A DNA stretch of 64,000 nucleotides from Pantoea deleyi (GCF_022647325.1 NZ_CP071407.1:386384-450383), one strand, 5' to 3'. Positions 52,544 through 62,172 are shown, numbered from the stretch's first letter. Notes: generated by a model from the letters alone, not told the origin. Program-made: numbers and translations.

Positions 52544-53392
52544 TTACGCTTTCGGCGCGACATCTTCGCCGAACCATTTGATCGACAGTTTGCTCAGCGT
52601 TCCGTCTTTGATCATCGACTCCAGCGCCTGGTTCAGCGCCTGCTGCAGCTCGCTGTTGCCCTTGCGCAGGCCAATCGCCGAGCCGGCACCCAGCACGCCA
52701 CCGGTGAAGCCATAGCCGCTGCTGCTGATCGCATCGCTCTGTTTTTTCACAAAGGCGTTGAGGTTGGTGCGCGACGCCATCACCGCATCAACGCGGCCAT
52801 TCAGCAGATCGGCATAGGTTTCCGGACCGGCCTGATAGGTGCGGATTGTGGCGACATCGCCCAGATATTTCTGCAGGAAATCAGCCTGGATGGTGGCGAC
52901 CTGCACCGCAATGGTTTTGCCTTTGAAGGTGGTTTTCAGATCGTCGATCGCTTTTTTCATCCCGGCTTCGTCATCTGCCGCGACGACCCTGCCGCTGCCC
53001 GGCAGGGTCGCCAGCGGACTTTTTTTCGCGGTTACAAAGCTGGAGACGCTGACGGTGTACTGGTGGGTGAAGTCGATCGCTTCGGCACGTTTTGGCGTTA
53101 CGGTCACCGCATCGACCACGGCATCATATTTACCGTCGATCAGCCCCGGGATCATGCCTGACCACTTCTGCGCGATGATTTCATATTTAAAGCCCGCGCG
53201 CTTTGCCAGCTCCGCCACCATATCCGGCTCATAGCCGACGATTTTGCCGCCCGGCGTCGTCTGGTTAAACGGAGGATAGGCCGCTTCGGTCGCAAACTTC
53301 AGGGTGCCAAAATCTTTCGCCTGGCTGAACGCGGAGGTGGCAAGCAGTGCCACGGTCAGTGACGCCGTGAACAGGCGGTTACGCATCATCAT
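52544..53392 (-). CDS. Periplasmic amino-acid-binding protein
   Basis: A 282-residue type-2 substrate-binding protein of the HisJ/ArtJ family. It has a signal peptide (RNRLFTASLTVALLATSAFSQA) and the family start TLKFATEAAYPPFNQTTPGGKIVGYEPDMVAELAKRAG. The alpha-amino/carboxylate pocket aspartate and arginine are in the usual places (FTHQYTVSVSSF, and the GRVDAVMASRTNL region). Basic or polar amino acids are the likely ligand class. GAGG precedes three tandem ATGs; 53392 is the first. It lies 19 bases after the M20 gene. Confidence 0.9.
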   Translation of the reverse strand: MMMRNRLFTASLTVALLATSAFSQAKDFGTLKFATEAAYPPFNQTTPGGKIVGYEPDMVAELAKRAGFKYEIIAQKWSGMIPGLIDGKYDAVVDAVTVTPKRAEAIDFTHQYTVSVSSFVTAKKSPLATLPGSGRVVAADDEAGMKKAIDDLKTTFKGKTIAVQVATIQADFLQKYLGDVATIRTYQAGPETYADLLNGRVDAVMASRTNLNAFVKKQSDAISSSGYGFTGGVLGAGSAIGLRKGNSELQQALNQALESMIKDGTLSKLSIKWFGEDVAPKA

Positions 53393-53411
53393 AGAAACCT
53401 CATTGTTATAA

Positions 53412-54599
53412 TTAAGAGAGTAAATCAACTGCGAGGCGCGTCAGCGCCTGCGTCCCGGCGGCAATGCTGCGTTCATCCGGCTGATAGTCGGAGTTATGCA
53501 GGTGGTCATCACGGCCCGGTGTGGCCGATCCGATGTGGATCTGGCAGCCGGGTGCGCGTTCCGTAAACAGTGAAAAATCTTCAGCCCCAAAGCTGGCGCT
53601 GGGCTGTGCGACGATCGTCTGGTCAAACTGATGCGACAGGATGGTTTCCAGCGCATCGATCAGACGATCGTCGTTCATCAGGGGCGGCACGCCACGCTGG
53701 AAGTTAACGTCGATGCGCACATTCTGCGCCAGGGCGACGCCTTCACACATCCGTTTGAATGAGGCTTCCATGGCCGCGCGGACCTCAGGCGATTTCGTCC
53801 GGATCGTGCCCTGAAACAGGCAGCTGTCGGGAATGATGTTGTGGGTGGTTCCGCCCTGAATATGTCCGATCGTCAAAACGGCGGAGTGCGCCGGATCGCG
53901 TTCGCGTGAAATCAGGGTCTGCAGCTGGCTGATGAGATGAACGGTGGCGATGATCGGATCGGTGCCCATATGCGGGCGGGCCGCATGGGTCGAGACGCCG
54001 TGCACCGTCACATCGAATTCGTCGCTGGAGGCCGTGCTGGCCCCGCGTGTCAGGGCGATTTCGCCCGCAGCCAGCTCGGGTTTATTATGCAGGGTTACGG
54101 CCCAGTCGATGCCGTCAGCAACGCCATCCGCAATCATGGCGGCTGCGCCGCTGTCGGGCGTCTCTTCCGCGGGCTGGAATATCAGCCGGACCCGGCCTTT
54201 GAGCTGCTGGCGGTAGTGCGGCAGGATGGTCGCCACCCCCAGCAGGGTCGCCGTGTGAATGTCATGCCCGCAGGCGTGCATTTTTCCGGGATAGCGGCTG
54301 GCAAAGGGTAAACCGGTCTGCTCATGGATAGGCAGCGCGTCCATATCGGCGCGCAGCAGCAGCGTTTTACCCGGCTCTGCGCCCTCGATATCGACCACCA
54401 CGCCGGTGCGGCCCACTCCGCTGCGGGGCTGAAGCCCCAGCGCCTGCAGGTAGTCCGTCACCAGACCGGCCGTCCGCAGCGTATCGAATCCTAATTCCGG
54501 ATGGGCGTGGATATCCCGTCGAATCGCCACTAACTGCGAGTCGAGTTCATTAACTCTGGCTTTTATTTCCCCGGCCAGTCGTGCTTTTTCCTGATTCAT
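53412..54599 (-). CDS. M20-family amidohydrolase (aminoacylase/hippurate hydrolase type)
   Basis: A 395-residue metal-dependent hydrolase. The zinc/metal motifs are visible: MHACGHDIHTATLLG, FQPAEETPDSGA and the C-terminal SFGAEDFSLF. Members remove acyl or other groups from the alpha-amino nitrogen of amino acids. As first gene of the operon with an amino-acid importer, it probably frees the amino acid from an imported conjugate, or acts on the same ligand family. The ATG at 54599 has GGGG upstream; a longer frame from 54680 is not supported. Confidence 0.9.
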   Translation of the reverse strand: MNQEKARLAGEIKARVNELDSQLVAIRRDIHAHPELGFDTLRTAGLVTDYLQALGLQPRSGVGRTGVVVDIEGAEPGKTLLLRADMDALPIHEQTGLPFASRYPGKMHACGHDIHTATLLGVATILPHYRQQLKGRVRLIFQPAEETPDSGAAAMIADGVADGIDWAVTLHNKPELAAGEIALTRGASTASSDEFDVTVHGVSTHAARPHMGTDPIIATVHLISQLQTLISRERDPAHSAVLTIGHIQGGTTHNIIPDSCLFQGTIRTKSPEVRAAMEASFKRMCEGVALAQNVRIDVNFQRGVPPLMNDDRLIDALETILSHQFDQTIVAQPSASFGAEDFSLFTERAPGCQIHIGSATPGRDDHLHNSDYQPDERSIAAGTQALTRLAVDLLS

Positions 54600-54977
54600 A
54601 GCAGCCCCGGCAATATGAGATCGGCAGGCTCCGGCCAACCTTCTTTTTAATTCATCCTGATGGCGGATGATGATGACCATTTATTTATTCACAGCACGTT
54701 GCAGAAAGCAACGCGGAAGAAGCGGCAATCAATCACGATAAATCAATAAGATAGAACTATTTATTGGAAAGTCGTATGAGATAGCAGCGGATCAGCAATA
54801 ATATTAATAATCCGCCTTGTGACATTACTTTCCCTACTTTCGCGGCGGGATAATGGCTTTAATCCCGCTACTGAAAATAAATCAGCACTCTTTTCGCTGA
54901 GGCTGCGGCTGGGCATCCGGAATAAAAACCGAATCGCCGGACGAAACAGCCCAGCCTGACCCGGCTTGCGGATAAGG
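54600..54977. other. AT-rich intergenic region upstream of the M20-ABC operon
   Basis: About 380 bases between two leftward genes; it probably carries the operon promoter. ORFs on the minus strand here are read from the neighbouring gene in another frame and are not called. Confidence 0.45.
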
Positions 54978-55700
54978 TTATTCCGCCCCGTCTCCGGCGG
55001 GATCGCGCGGCTGAGCCTGCAGCCGGGCAGCCGCCCTTTCCGTTGCCGCACGGCGTGTGGCGATAAAGGGGGCCATCTGAGCCTGTGCCTGTGCCACCTC
55101 CTGTGGCGGCGCAGTGCGGGGTGAACCGCTGCTGAAGGGAGGTTCAGGATCATATTCCATCTGCAACTGCACCGCTCTGGCGGTGTCTTCACCGGCGATT
55201 TCCGCCACCAGCGTCAGCGCAAAATCGATGCCAGAGGTGACGCCCGCGCCGGTGATGCGGTTACGGTCGCGCACCACGCGCTGGCTAACCGGGTCCGCCC
55301 CCAGCAGGGCCAGCTGATCGAGGGAACCCCAGTGGCAGGTGGCACGGTAGCCCTGCAGCAGCCCGGCCGCGCCCAGCACCAGCGACCCGGTATAGACGGA
55401 CGTAACCCACTGCGCCTGTTCCGCCTGCCGCCGCAGAAAATCCAGCGTGACCGCATCGGACATCAGGGCGATCTGCCCCGGTCCGCCCGGCACACAGATC
55501 ACATCCAGCGGCGGACAGGCCGCAAACGTCATGGTCGGCACGATCGACAGGCCGCGATCGGACCGCACCGGATGACGATCTTTCCACATCAGGAAGCATT
55601 CGACGCCCGGCGTGCGCGCGAACACCTCCCAGGGGCCGGTCAGATCGAGCTGGGTAACATCAGGAAACAGCAACAGGCCTATCTTCAGTGAAGGGGTCAT
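54978..55700 (-). CDS. DJ-1/PfpI-family protein, isonitrile-hydratase type with Cys replaced by Tyr
   Basis: A 240-residue protein strongly resembling isonitrile hydratase: LLFPDVTQLDLTGPWEVF, PPLDVICVPGGPGQIALM, RYRATCHWGSLDQLALLGA-type stretch, VRDRNRITGAGVTSGIDFALTLVAE and the tail LQMEYDPEPPFSSGSP. The nucleophile elbow reads VTSVYTGSLVLG; isonitrile hydratases have cysteine here (VTSVCTGS). Tyr103 is encoded TAT at 55392-55394, one base from a cysteine codon (TGT). The catalytic thiol is therefore missing and the protein may be inactive or have a changed role. It is monocistronic. Confidence 0.86.
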   Translation of the reverse strand: MTPSLKIGLLLFPDVTQLDLTGPWEVFARTPGVECFLMWKDRHPVRSDRGLSIVPTMTFAACPPLDVICVPGGPGQIALMSDAVTLDFLRRQAEQAQWVTSVYTGSLVLGAAGLLQGYRATCHWGSLDQLALLGADPVSQRVVRDRNRITGAGVTSGIDFALTLVAEIAGEDTARAVQLQMEYDPEPPFSSGSPRTAPPQEVAQAQAQMAPFIATRRAATERAAARLQAQPRDPAGDGAE

Positions 55701-55820
55701 GCGTTAACTCCGGAAATACAGGGGCTTCCATCATGCCCGGCTGGCTGTTCAGATTGCAATGCGCAGGCCGCGGCCGTAGCGAAGTTCTTCAGCGGCGCAG
55801 CGCATCATCGCCCGCGCGCG

Positions 55821-56720
55821 TTATAGCCGCGCCTCGGCGTTTGTGCCGGGCTGTGGGGTAAAAAAGCGGGTCAGGATGTCCGCCAGTTTTTCGGGTTGCT
55901 CATCCGGAATAAAGTGGCCGCAGTCAGTTATCGTTTCACCATAAACCTGCTGCGCAACGGCACGCAGGGGCGCCGCCATATCAGGAATCGAGCCACGATC
56001 GGCACTCACCGCCAGCAGCGGCAGAGACAGTTTTCCCTGGCGCGCACGCTGGCGATTCTGCTCTGCGGACTGGTCAACGGCGCGGTAGAACGCAAGCCCG
56101 GCCCGCAGTGCGCCTGGCTGCTGAAAGACACGCAGATATTCACGCCGGGCCGCCGGATCGATGCGATGCGGGCTGGCGGCTTTCTGGTTGAAAAACCAGT
56201 CGAGATAGAGGCCTTCTCTGCCCGCGATCAGGGCTTCCGGCAGGTCCTGCACAGAGTGAAACGCAAAGTGCCAGATTTTCCGGGCGCTCTCCCCGACCAG
56301 CGGCAGCGTCTCCGGAAGCGTGACGCCGGGGATGCCCCCGTCCAGCAGCGCCACCCGGCTGACCTTTCCGCTGTATCGGGCTGCCAGTGACCACGCCACC
56401 CAGGCACCGACATCATGTCCGGCCAGCGAGAAACGTTCCACGCCGAGCTGTTGCAGCAGCTCGACGATCCGCCTGGCCACCGTGTCCGTGTCGTAACCGT
56501 CGGCGGGGAAATCTGAATCTCCCTGACCGGGCATATCGGGGGCGATAACGTTGAAACGGCGGGCCAGCAGAGGGATCACATCCCGCCAGGCATAGCTGCT
56601 CTGCGGAAATCCGGCCAGCAGGACCACGGTTTCCGGGTGATCACCGCCTGCATGCAGATAGTGCAGACGCTGTGAGCCGACAGTGACAAAGTGATGCTGA
56701 AACGCGGGATGCGACGACAT
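55821..56720 (-). CDS. Alpha/beta hydrolase (epoxide hydrolase/dehalogenase type)
   Basis: A 299-residue alpha/beta hydrolase. The oxyanion region is LLAGFPQSSYAWRDVIPLL, the nucleophile is the aspartate in LAGHDVGAWVAW, and the catalytic histidine is in DCGHFIPDEQPEKLADIL. An aspartate nucleophile points to the epoxide hydrolase/haloacetate dehalogenase branch; the acidic third member is less clear. GGAGG precedes the ATG at 56720. It lies downstream of a TetR gene, with an identical operator-like box before each of them. Confidence 0.87.
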   Translation of the reverse strand: MSSHPAFQHHFVTVGSQRLHYLHAGGDHPETVVLLAGFPQSSYAWRDVIPLLARRFNVIAPDMPGQGDSDFPADGYDTDTVARRIVELLQQLGVERFSLAGHDVGAWVAWSLAARYSGKVSRVALLDGGIPGVTLPETLPLVGESARKIWHFAFHSVQDLPEALIAGREGLYLDWFFNQKAASPHRIDPAARREYLRVFQQPGALRAGLAFYRAVDQSAEQNRQRARQGKLSLPLLAVSADRGSIPDMAAPLRAVAQQVYGETITDCGHFIPDEQPEKLADILTRFFTPQPGTNAEARL

Positions 56721-56738
56721 AGAACCTCCGGATATTAA

Positions 56739-56754
56739 GGAAACGATCATTTCC
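56739..56754. promoter_or_regulatory. TetR-type operator before the alpha/beta hydrolase
   Basis: GGAAACGATCATTTCC, with GGAAA/TTTCC arms, 18 bases upstream of the hydrolase ATG. The identical 16 bases occur at 57388-57403 upstream of tetR. Confidence 0.75.
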
Positions 56755-56770
56755 TTTATTGGTAAAAAAA

Positions 56771-57373
56771 TTAATCGAGCAGCTTCATCGCCAGTGGAAT
56801 CACGCTGGCGTCCGGCCGGGTCGCCGCCACTTTACCGGCGACCCGCATTCCCAGCACGACGCAGAGCAGCAGAGAGGCCGCCGGTGCACTGTCGAGCGTG
56901 GGATTCACGGAGCCATCCTGCTGCCCCTGAAGGATAAGCTGCTGCAGGTTCTGGTAATTGCGCATCAGCGCCGCCCCGACCGCGCCCGCCAGCTCCTCAT
57001 CCAGCGTCTGCAGCTCTACGGCGCTGACCGCCACCAGACAGCCCCGTTCACCCTCAATGTCACGCACGGAATCCACATAGAACGCCAGCAGCTCTGCCAG
57101 TTTCGCCCGGCCGTTATCACACCGCGCCAGACGCTGCGACAGGCTGCTGTTACGCAGAGAGAGATAGCGGGCAAAAACGTCTGCAAACAGCGTGCGCTTG
57201 TCGGTAAAGGCTTTGTAGATGCTGCCCGTGGTAAGCTGCATTGCCTGACTCAGATCCCCGATCGACGTGGCGTGATACCCTTTCTGACGAAACAGCAGCA
57301 TCGCACGATCGAGCACCGCGTCGGCGTCAAAGGCGCGTGGCCGCCCCCGATCCTTGTAGCGGTTATCGTTCAT
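56771..57373 (-). CDS. TetR-family repressor
   Basis: A 200-residue repressor. The helix-turn-helix is in ATSIGDLSQAMQLTTGSIYKAFTDKRTLF, after the typical RGRPRAFDADAVLDRAMLLFRQKGY start. The ligand domain has the GCLVAVSAVELQTLDEEL stretch common in this family. The ATG at 57373 is preferred to a GTG three codons earlier; AAAGGTG stands upstream. An exact copy of the same 16-base palindrome upstream of it and of the hydrolase gene indicates that it represses both. Confidence 0.9.
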   Translation of the reverse strand: MNDNRYKDRGRPRAFDADAVLDRAMLLFRQKGYHATSIGDLSQAMQLTTGSIYKAFTDKRTLFADVFARYLSLRNSSLSQRLARCDNGRAKLAELLAFYVDSVRDIEGERGCLVAVSAVELQTLDEELAGAVGAALMRNYQNLQQLILQGQQDGSVNPTLDSAPAASLLLCVVLGMRVAGKVAATRPDASVIPLAMKLLD

Positions 57374-57387
57374 CGCGGGCACCTTTA

Positions 57388-57403
57388 GGAAACGATCATT
57401 TCC
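57388..57403. promoter_or_regulatory. TetR-type operator before tetR
   Basis: GGAAACGATCATTTCC, identical to 56739-56754, 15 bases upstream of the tetR ATG. Confidence 0.75.
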
Positions 57404-57504
57404 CTGAACATAAACCGAATCCCCTGCGGTGTGAAGCTTTTTTATCCCGCCCGGTAAAAGCCGCGGTTTCGGGATCGGGCGGAGCGGACTAGCGCGGGAT
57501 GAAA

Positions 57505-57538
57505 GGCGGCCCGAATCTGATCAGGGAACCGGGCCGCC
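57505..57538 (-). terminator. Hairpin after azlD
   Basis: Nine-bp perfect arms GGCGGCCCG / CGGGCCGCC with a 16-nt loop, 26 bases beyond the azlD stop; no T-tract. Confidence 0.5.
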
Positions 57539-57563
57539 CCGCCGAAAGCGCGTAAGGGAGGCG

Positions 57564-57887
57564 TCAGGCCACGCCGAGAAAACGCAGCAGCGCCGTCATC
57601 ATCGCGGCCCCCAGAATGATCATGATCAGCGGTGCCCGCCGCCAGGCCAGCAGCAGCGCAAAGCCCACGCCCGCGACCCGCGCCACACCGGCAAAATGCT
57701 GGCCTTCGAACAGCGTGGTGGTCGCGGCGACCGCCAGCAGCAGTATCGTGGCCGCGTCAGAGAGCATCTGCTGCGTGCGCTCACTGATGGGCAGCCGGTT
57801 ACCCAGCCGGACACCCGCAAAGCGCATCAGATAGGTTCCGGCGGCCAGCAGGGCGATGCCGGCGATGATCAATCCCTGGTGCGTCAT
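57564..57887 (-). CDS. azlD: AzlD-family small subunit of a branched-chain amino acid exporter
   Basis: A 107-residue inner-membrane protein with four hydrophobic segments (GLIIAGIALLAAGTYLMRF, SDAATILLLAVAATTTLF, VAGVGFALLLAWRRAPLI, LGAAMMTALLRFL). It is the partner of AzlC in export of branched-chain amino acids or analogues. It starts inside the azlC stop (ATGA at 57887-57884). An apparent longer frame from 58157 is only azlC read in another frame. Confidence 0.9.
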   Translation of the reverse strand: MTHQGLIIAGIALLAAGTYLMRFAGVRLGNRLPISERTQQMLSDAATILLLAVAATTTLFEGQHFAGVARVAGVGFALLLAWRRAPLIMIILGAAMMTALLRFLGVA

Positions 57888-58555
57888 TTGCGCGATCTCC
57901 ATGTCAGCAGGCCCAGTAACGAAAACAGTACCGGCATGCCCGCCGGAACCAGGGGCGTCGCCAGCAGGGAGAGGAGTGCGCCGACGGTGGCGGGTAGCCG
58001 GGTGCGACGCTGACGCAGCGCCGGGAAGATCAGGGCGATCAGGATGGCCGGGAAGACGGCATCCAGACCAATCAGGGAGACATCCGGAATGAACTGCCCT
58101 ATTGCCGCGCCGGTCATCACGCTGACCGGCCAGATCAGGCCAATCCCAATCCCGCACAGCCAGTAAGCGCTGCGGCGCTGGGCCAGCTGAGGCTGAGAGA
58201 TGCCAAACACCACGCTTTCGTCGTTCATGATGTGACAGCCAAACCAGCCCGACGGCCCCCTGCCCACCAGATCCTTTACCGCAATGCCAAACGGCAGGTG
58301 GCGCGCATTGACCAGCAGACCGGCCGCGGCGGCGGTAAAGGGACTGCCCCCGCCCGCCACGATGCCGATAAACAGGAACTCCGACGCGCCCGCCAGCACC
58401 AGCGTTGACAAGGCCAGCGGCACCCAGAGGGGGAAACCGTCGGCGGAGGCCAGCGAACCGTAAGAAAGGCCCACGATTCCGTCCGCCAGGCAGACCAGAA
58501 AAATCGCTTTTATCACCCCTTTATCCAGCAACGGCATCTGCGGAAAAATCATCAT
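57884..58555 (-). CDS. azlC: AzlC-family large subunit of a branched-chain amino acid exporter
   Basis: A 223-residue membrane protein. Diagnostic stretches are LADGIVGLSYGSLASADGFPLWVPLALSTLVLAGASEFL near the start and LVNARHLPFGIAVKDLVGRG in the middle, the AzlC/YgaZ signatures. With AzlD it should export branched-chain amino acids or methionine-like compounds. AGAGGGG is very close to the first ATG (58555); an ATG at 58552 or 58537 is possible. The pair is divergent from the XRE-cupin regulator. Confidence 0.92.
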   Translation of the reverse strand: MMIFPQMPLLDKGVIKAIFLVCLADGIVGLSYGSLASADGFPLWVPLALSTLVLAGASEFLFIGIVAGGGSPFTAAAAGLLVNARHLPFGIAVKDLVGRGPSGWFGCHIMNDESVVFGISQPQLAQRRSAYWLCGIGIGLIWPVSVMTGAAIGQFIPDVSLIGLDAVFPAILIALIFPALRQRRTRLPATVGALLSLLATPLVPAGMPVLFSLLGLLTWRSRK

Positions 58556-58616
58556 CCCCTCTCATAATGAACGTATAATCCGATATAATGAACAGCCGGG
58601 CATCGTTTTACAAGAT

Positions 58617-58629
58617 GAACGTAACGTTC
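58617..58629. promoter_or_regulatory. Palindrome between azlCD and the XRE-cupin gene
   Basis: GAACGT-A-ACGTTC. Related half-sites AATGAAC occur at 58566-58572 and 58587-58593, 21 bp apart. A probable operator array for the adjacent XRE-cupin regulator. Confidence 0.6.
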
Positions 58630-58663
58630 GATAAAAAAAACATTCAGGTTATCAGGAGTGCGT

Positions 58664-59212
58664 TTGAATACCCCTATCAGCATTATTGCCAATGCCCTCG
58701 TGCGGGAACGTCAGCGATCAGGGCTGTCACTGGCTGAGGTAGCGCGCCGCGCCGGCATTGCCAAATCCACGCTTTCCCAGCTGGAGGCAGGAAATGGTAA
58801 TCCGGGCATTGAAACCCTGTGGTCGCTTTGCGTGACGCTGAATATCCCGTTTTCGCGGCTGCTGGAGCCGGATGCCCGCCGTCTGCAGGTTATCCGGCGC
58901 GGGGAAGGACTGACGGTGACGGCCGACCTGGCGGATTATCAGGCCGTTCTGCTGGCCTCCTGCCCGCCCGGTGCGCGGCGTGACATCTATCTGCTGGAGG
59001 TTCAGCCCGGCAGCGAGCGCGTTTCACAGCCCCATATTCCCAATACCATCGAGCACATCATTATCGCCAGAGGGCGTGCGCGGGTGGGACCGGTCGACAG
59101 TGCGGTCGATCTGGACGTGGGAGATTACATCACCTATCCGGGCGATGAGCTGCATATGTTCCGGGCGCTGGAACCCGATACGCTGGCGCTGCTGGTGATC
59201 GAACACACCTGA
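58664..59212 (+). CDS. XRE-family regulator with C-terminal cupin
   Basis: About 182 residues. An N-terminal helix-turn-helix (LSLAEVARRAGIAKSTLSQLEAGNGNPGIETL) is joined to a cupin_2 ligand domain (about 110-180: PHIPNTIEHIIIARGRARVGP, DVGDYITYPGDELHMFRALE). The TTG at 58664 is preferred because AGGAG ends five bases before it; a GTG at 58658 overlaps that site. XRE-cupin regulators commonly sit next to azlCD and sense the exported metabolite. It converges with the ASCH gene with no bases between the stops. Confidence 0.88.
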   Translation: MNTPISIIANALVRERQRSGLSLAEVARRAGIAKSTLSQLEAGNGNPGIETLWSLCVTLNIPFSRLLEPDARRLQVIRRGEGLTVTADLADYQAVLLASCPPGARRDIYLLEVQPGSERVSQPHIPNTIEHIIIARGRARVGPVDSAVDLDVGDYITYPGDELHMFRALEPDTLALLVIEHT

Positions 59213-59551
59213 TTAGCGTCCGGCGCGTTTCGCCTCTGTCTGCGCGGGCGTGAGGTGATGAATGAGCTGCACCTCGCTGCTCAGGCAGATAGCCGGATAG
59301 TGTTCGCGCATCCCCGCCAGGAGCCACGCATCCGGCCATTCCGCCGCTTTTCCCAGCCGCGCAGCCACCTCACTTAAACGCAGAGTCTCAACGTGCGTCA
59401 CCCACACAGTGACCGCGTCGGCTGCATCCTGCCGATTTTCCAGTCTCAGCAGGCCAGGGACGATCACCCCCTCCTGCCAGCGTATCGTCGAGGTTTTTTC
59501 GCCGCGCCGGACGGCCGGCATCAGGCGCGGAACGAGTGTAAGCCGCTGCAT
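59213..59551 (-). CDS. ASCH-domain protein
   Basis: A 112-residue protein with the ASCH (PUA-like beta-barrel) pattern: LVPRLMPAVRRGEKTSTIRW near the N-terminus, where the GxKTxTxRW residues line the presumed nucleic-acid or nucleoside pocket, then VTVWVTHVETLRLSEVA. Related to YqfB-like amidohydrolases and RNA-binding factors. GGAG precedes the ATG. Its stop codon abuts the stop of the convergent XRE-cupin gene. Confidence 0.82.
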   Translation of the reverse strand: MQRLTLVPRLMPAVRRGEKTSTIRWQEGVIVPGLLRLENRQDAADAVTVWVTHVETLRLSEVAARLGKAAEWPDAWLLAGMREHYPAICLSSEVQLIHHLTPAQTEAKRAGR

Positions 59552-59619
59552 CTTTTCTCCTGCTCATCTGTGGTTATCCGGACAACTAAACACAATTACG
59601 GGTTGAAAACAAAATCCTG

Positions 59620-59638
59620 AATGTTATGTTATAACATA
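59620..59638 (+). promoter_or_regulatory. Zur-like box
   Basis: AATGTTATGTTATAACATA, close to the gammaproteobacterial Zur consensus (AATGTTATA-N-TATAACATT; 16 of 18 defined positions agree). It lies 30 bases before the zigA start, where a bound repressor would block transcription under zinc sufficiency. Confidence 0.7.
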
Positions 59639-59667
59639 ATAATTAACGTGCATTGTAAGGTAACGCT

Positions 59668-60897
<1,230 letters not shown>

Positions 60898-60990
60898 CGC
60901 ACCGGTTGACGGCATGGCCGGGCTCCGCAATAGTGACACAACCGCGCGGGTGACGATCGCCCGCCGATCCCTGTTCAGGAGGTGCCGCAG

Positions 60991-62169
60991 ATGCCGCAAC
61001 GTATTGCCGTTATTGGTGCAGGTGTGCTGGGTTTAGCCGTCGCACAGTCCCTTTCCCGTCAGGGTGCGCAGGTCACCGTTTTCGACAAGGGCTGTCCCGG
61101 TGGCGGCACCAGCCAGATCAGTTACGCCTGGGTGAATGCCAACGGCAAGGATCCCGCCAGCTACCACGCACTCAATGCGCACGCGACAGAGGCGCACCGG
61201 AGCTGGCAGGCCAGCCATCCGGTCTCGCCCCGCTGGCTGCTGGAAACGGGCACGCTGGAATGGGCGGCCGATCCCGCTATCCACCAGCAGCTGACCCGGC
61301 GTGCCGCGAAACTCACGGCGCTGGGTTATCCCTGTGAAACGCGTGACCGCGAGGCGCTGCTCAGCGCCCTGCCCGGTCTGCGGCTTGATCCCCGCGTTCA
61401 GCAGGCGTGGTTTTTTTCCTCGGAATGCCTGCTCTATCCCAGCCTCTACATCGCCTCTCTGCTGGCCGATCTGCACGCCAGCGGGGGGCGACTCATTTCT
61501 CAGAGTGAGGTCACCACGCTGGCGGAGTCGGACCGGGGTGTGCATCTGACGCTGGCCAGCGGTGAAGAGTGGCGCGGCGATCAGCTGGTTCTGGCAACCG
61601 GCCGCTGGGCACCTGAGCTGCTCAGCCAGTGCGGGCTTGAACTGGCGATGACCGATGCGAACCGTGCCGATCCGGTGGCCTGCAGTTTTCTGGCGCACAC
61701 CCAGCCGCTGCCGATCCCGCTTAACTGCAATCTGATCACGCCGGAACTTAATGTGCGGCCGGACGGCGGAGGCCGCCTTATGCTGCAGGCGCTCGATCTG
61801 GATCAGCATGCCGATCCGGCCCGCCCGGTTTCGCCGGATGGGCTGATTGGCAAAGAGATGCTGCGACGGCTGCAGCGGCTGTTCAGGCACAGTGAGGGGG
61901 CAAAAATTGAGAAAATTGAAACCGGGCAGCGGTCGCGCCCGGCTGACGGATTGCCCGCGCTGGGCTATCTCAGTGCATCGTCAAAAATCTATCTGATGGT
62001 CACCCACAGCGGCATGACCCTGGCCCCGCTGCTGGGCAGGCTGGTGGCGGAAGAGATGCTGAGCGGCACCGCCTCGCCGATGCTGAACGATTTTGCACCG
62101 CATCGGCTGCTGCGACCGCTCAGTGCGGGCATCAGGTGCGCACCCGCCTATCTTCCTGCGGCGCAGTAA
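60991..62169 (+). CDS. FAD-dependent oxidoreductase (DadA-like)
   Basis: A 392-residue flavoprotein of the DAO family. The N-terminal FAD loop is RIAVIGAGVLGLAVAQSLSRQGAQVTVFDKG, followed by GGGTSQISYAWVN, a variation on the SxxNAG region. The C-terminal YLMVTHSGMTLAPLLGRLVAEE closes the FAD site as in DadA-type enzymes. The reaction is probably oxidation of a D-amino acid or related amine; specificity is not readable. AGGAGG stands eight bases before the ATG at 60991. It converges with sad. Confidence 0.85.
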   Translation: MPQRIAVIGAGVLGLAVAQSLSRQGAQVTVFDKGCPGGGTSQISYAWVNANGKDPASYHALNAHATEAHRSWQASHPVSPRWLLETGTLEWAADPAIHQQLTRRAAKLTALGYPCETRDREALLSALPGLRLDPRVQQAWFFSSECLLYPSLYIASLLADLHASGGRLISQSEVTTLAESDRGVHLTLASGEEWRGDQLVLATGRWAPELLSQCGLELAMTDANRADPVACSFLAHTQPLPIPLNCNLITPELNVRPDGGGRLMLQALDLDQHADPARPVSPDGLIGKEMLRRLQRLFRHSEGAKIEKIETGQRSRPADGLPALGYLSASSKIYLMVTHSGMTLAPLLGRLVAEEMLSGTASPMLNDFAPHRLLRPLSAGIRCAPAYLPAAQ

Positions 62170-62172
62170 CCC

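Noticed and set aside
54761..55192. 143-codon minus-strand ORF across the DJ-1 gene end
   Set aside because: Overlaps the supported gene in another frame; arginine/serine-rich without motif.
57888..58157. N-terminal extension of azlD
   Set aside because: It is azlC read in another frame; the real azlD start at 57887 overlaps the azlC stop.
61033..61890. 285-codon minus-strand ORF antisense to the DadA-like gene
   Set aside because: Shadow frame; the plus-strand gene has clear FAD motifs.
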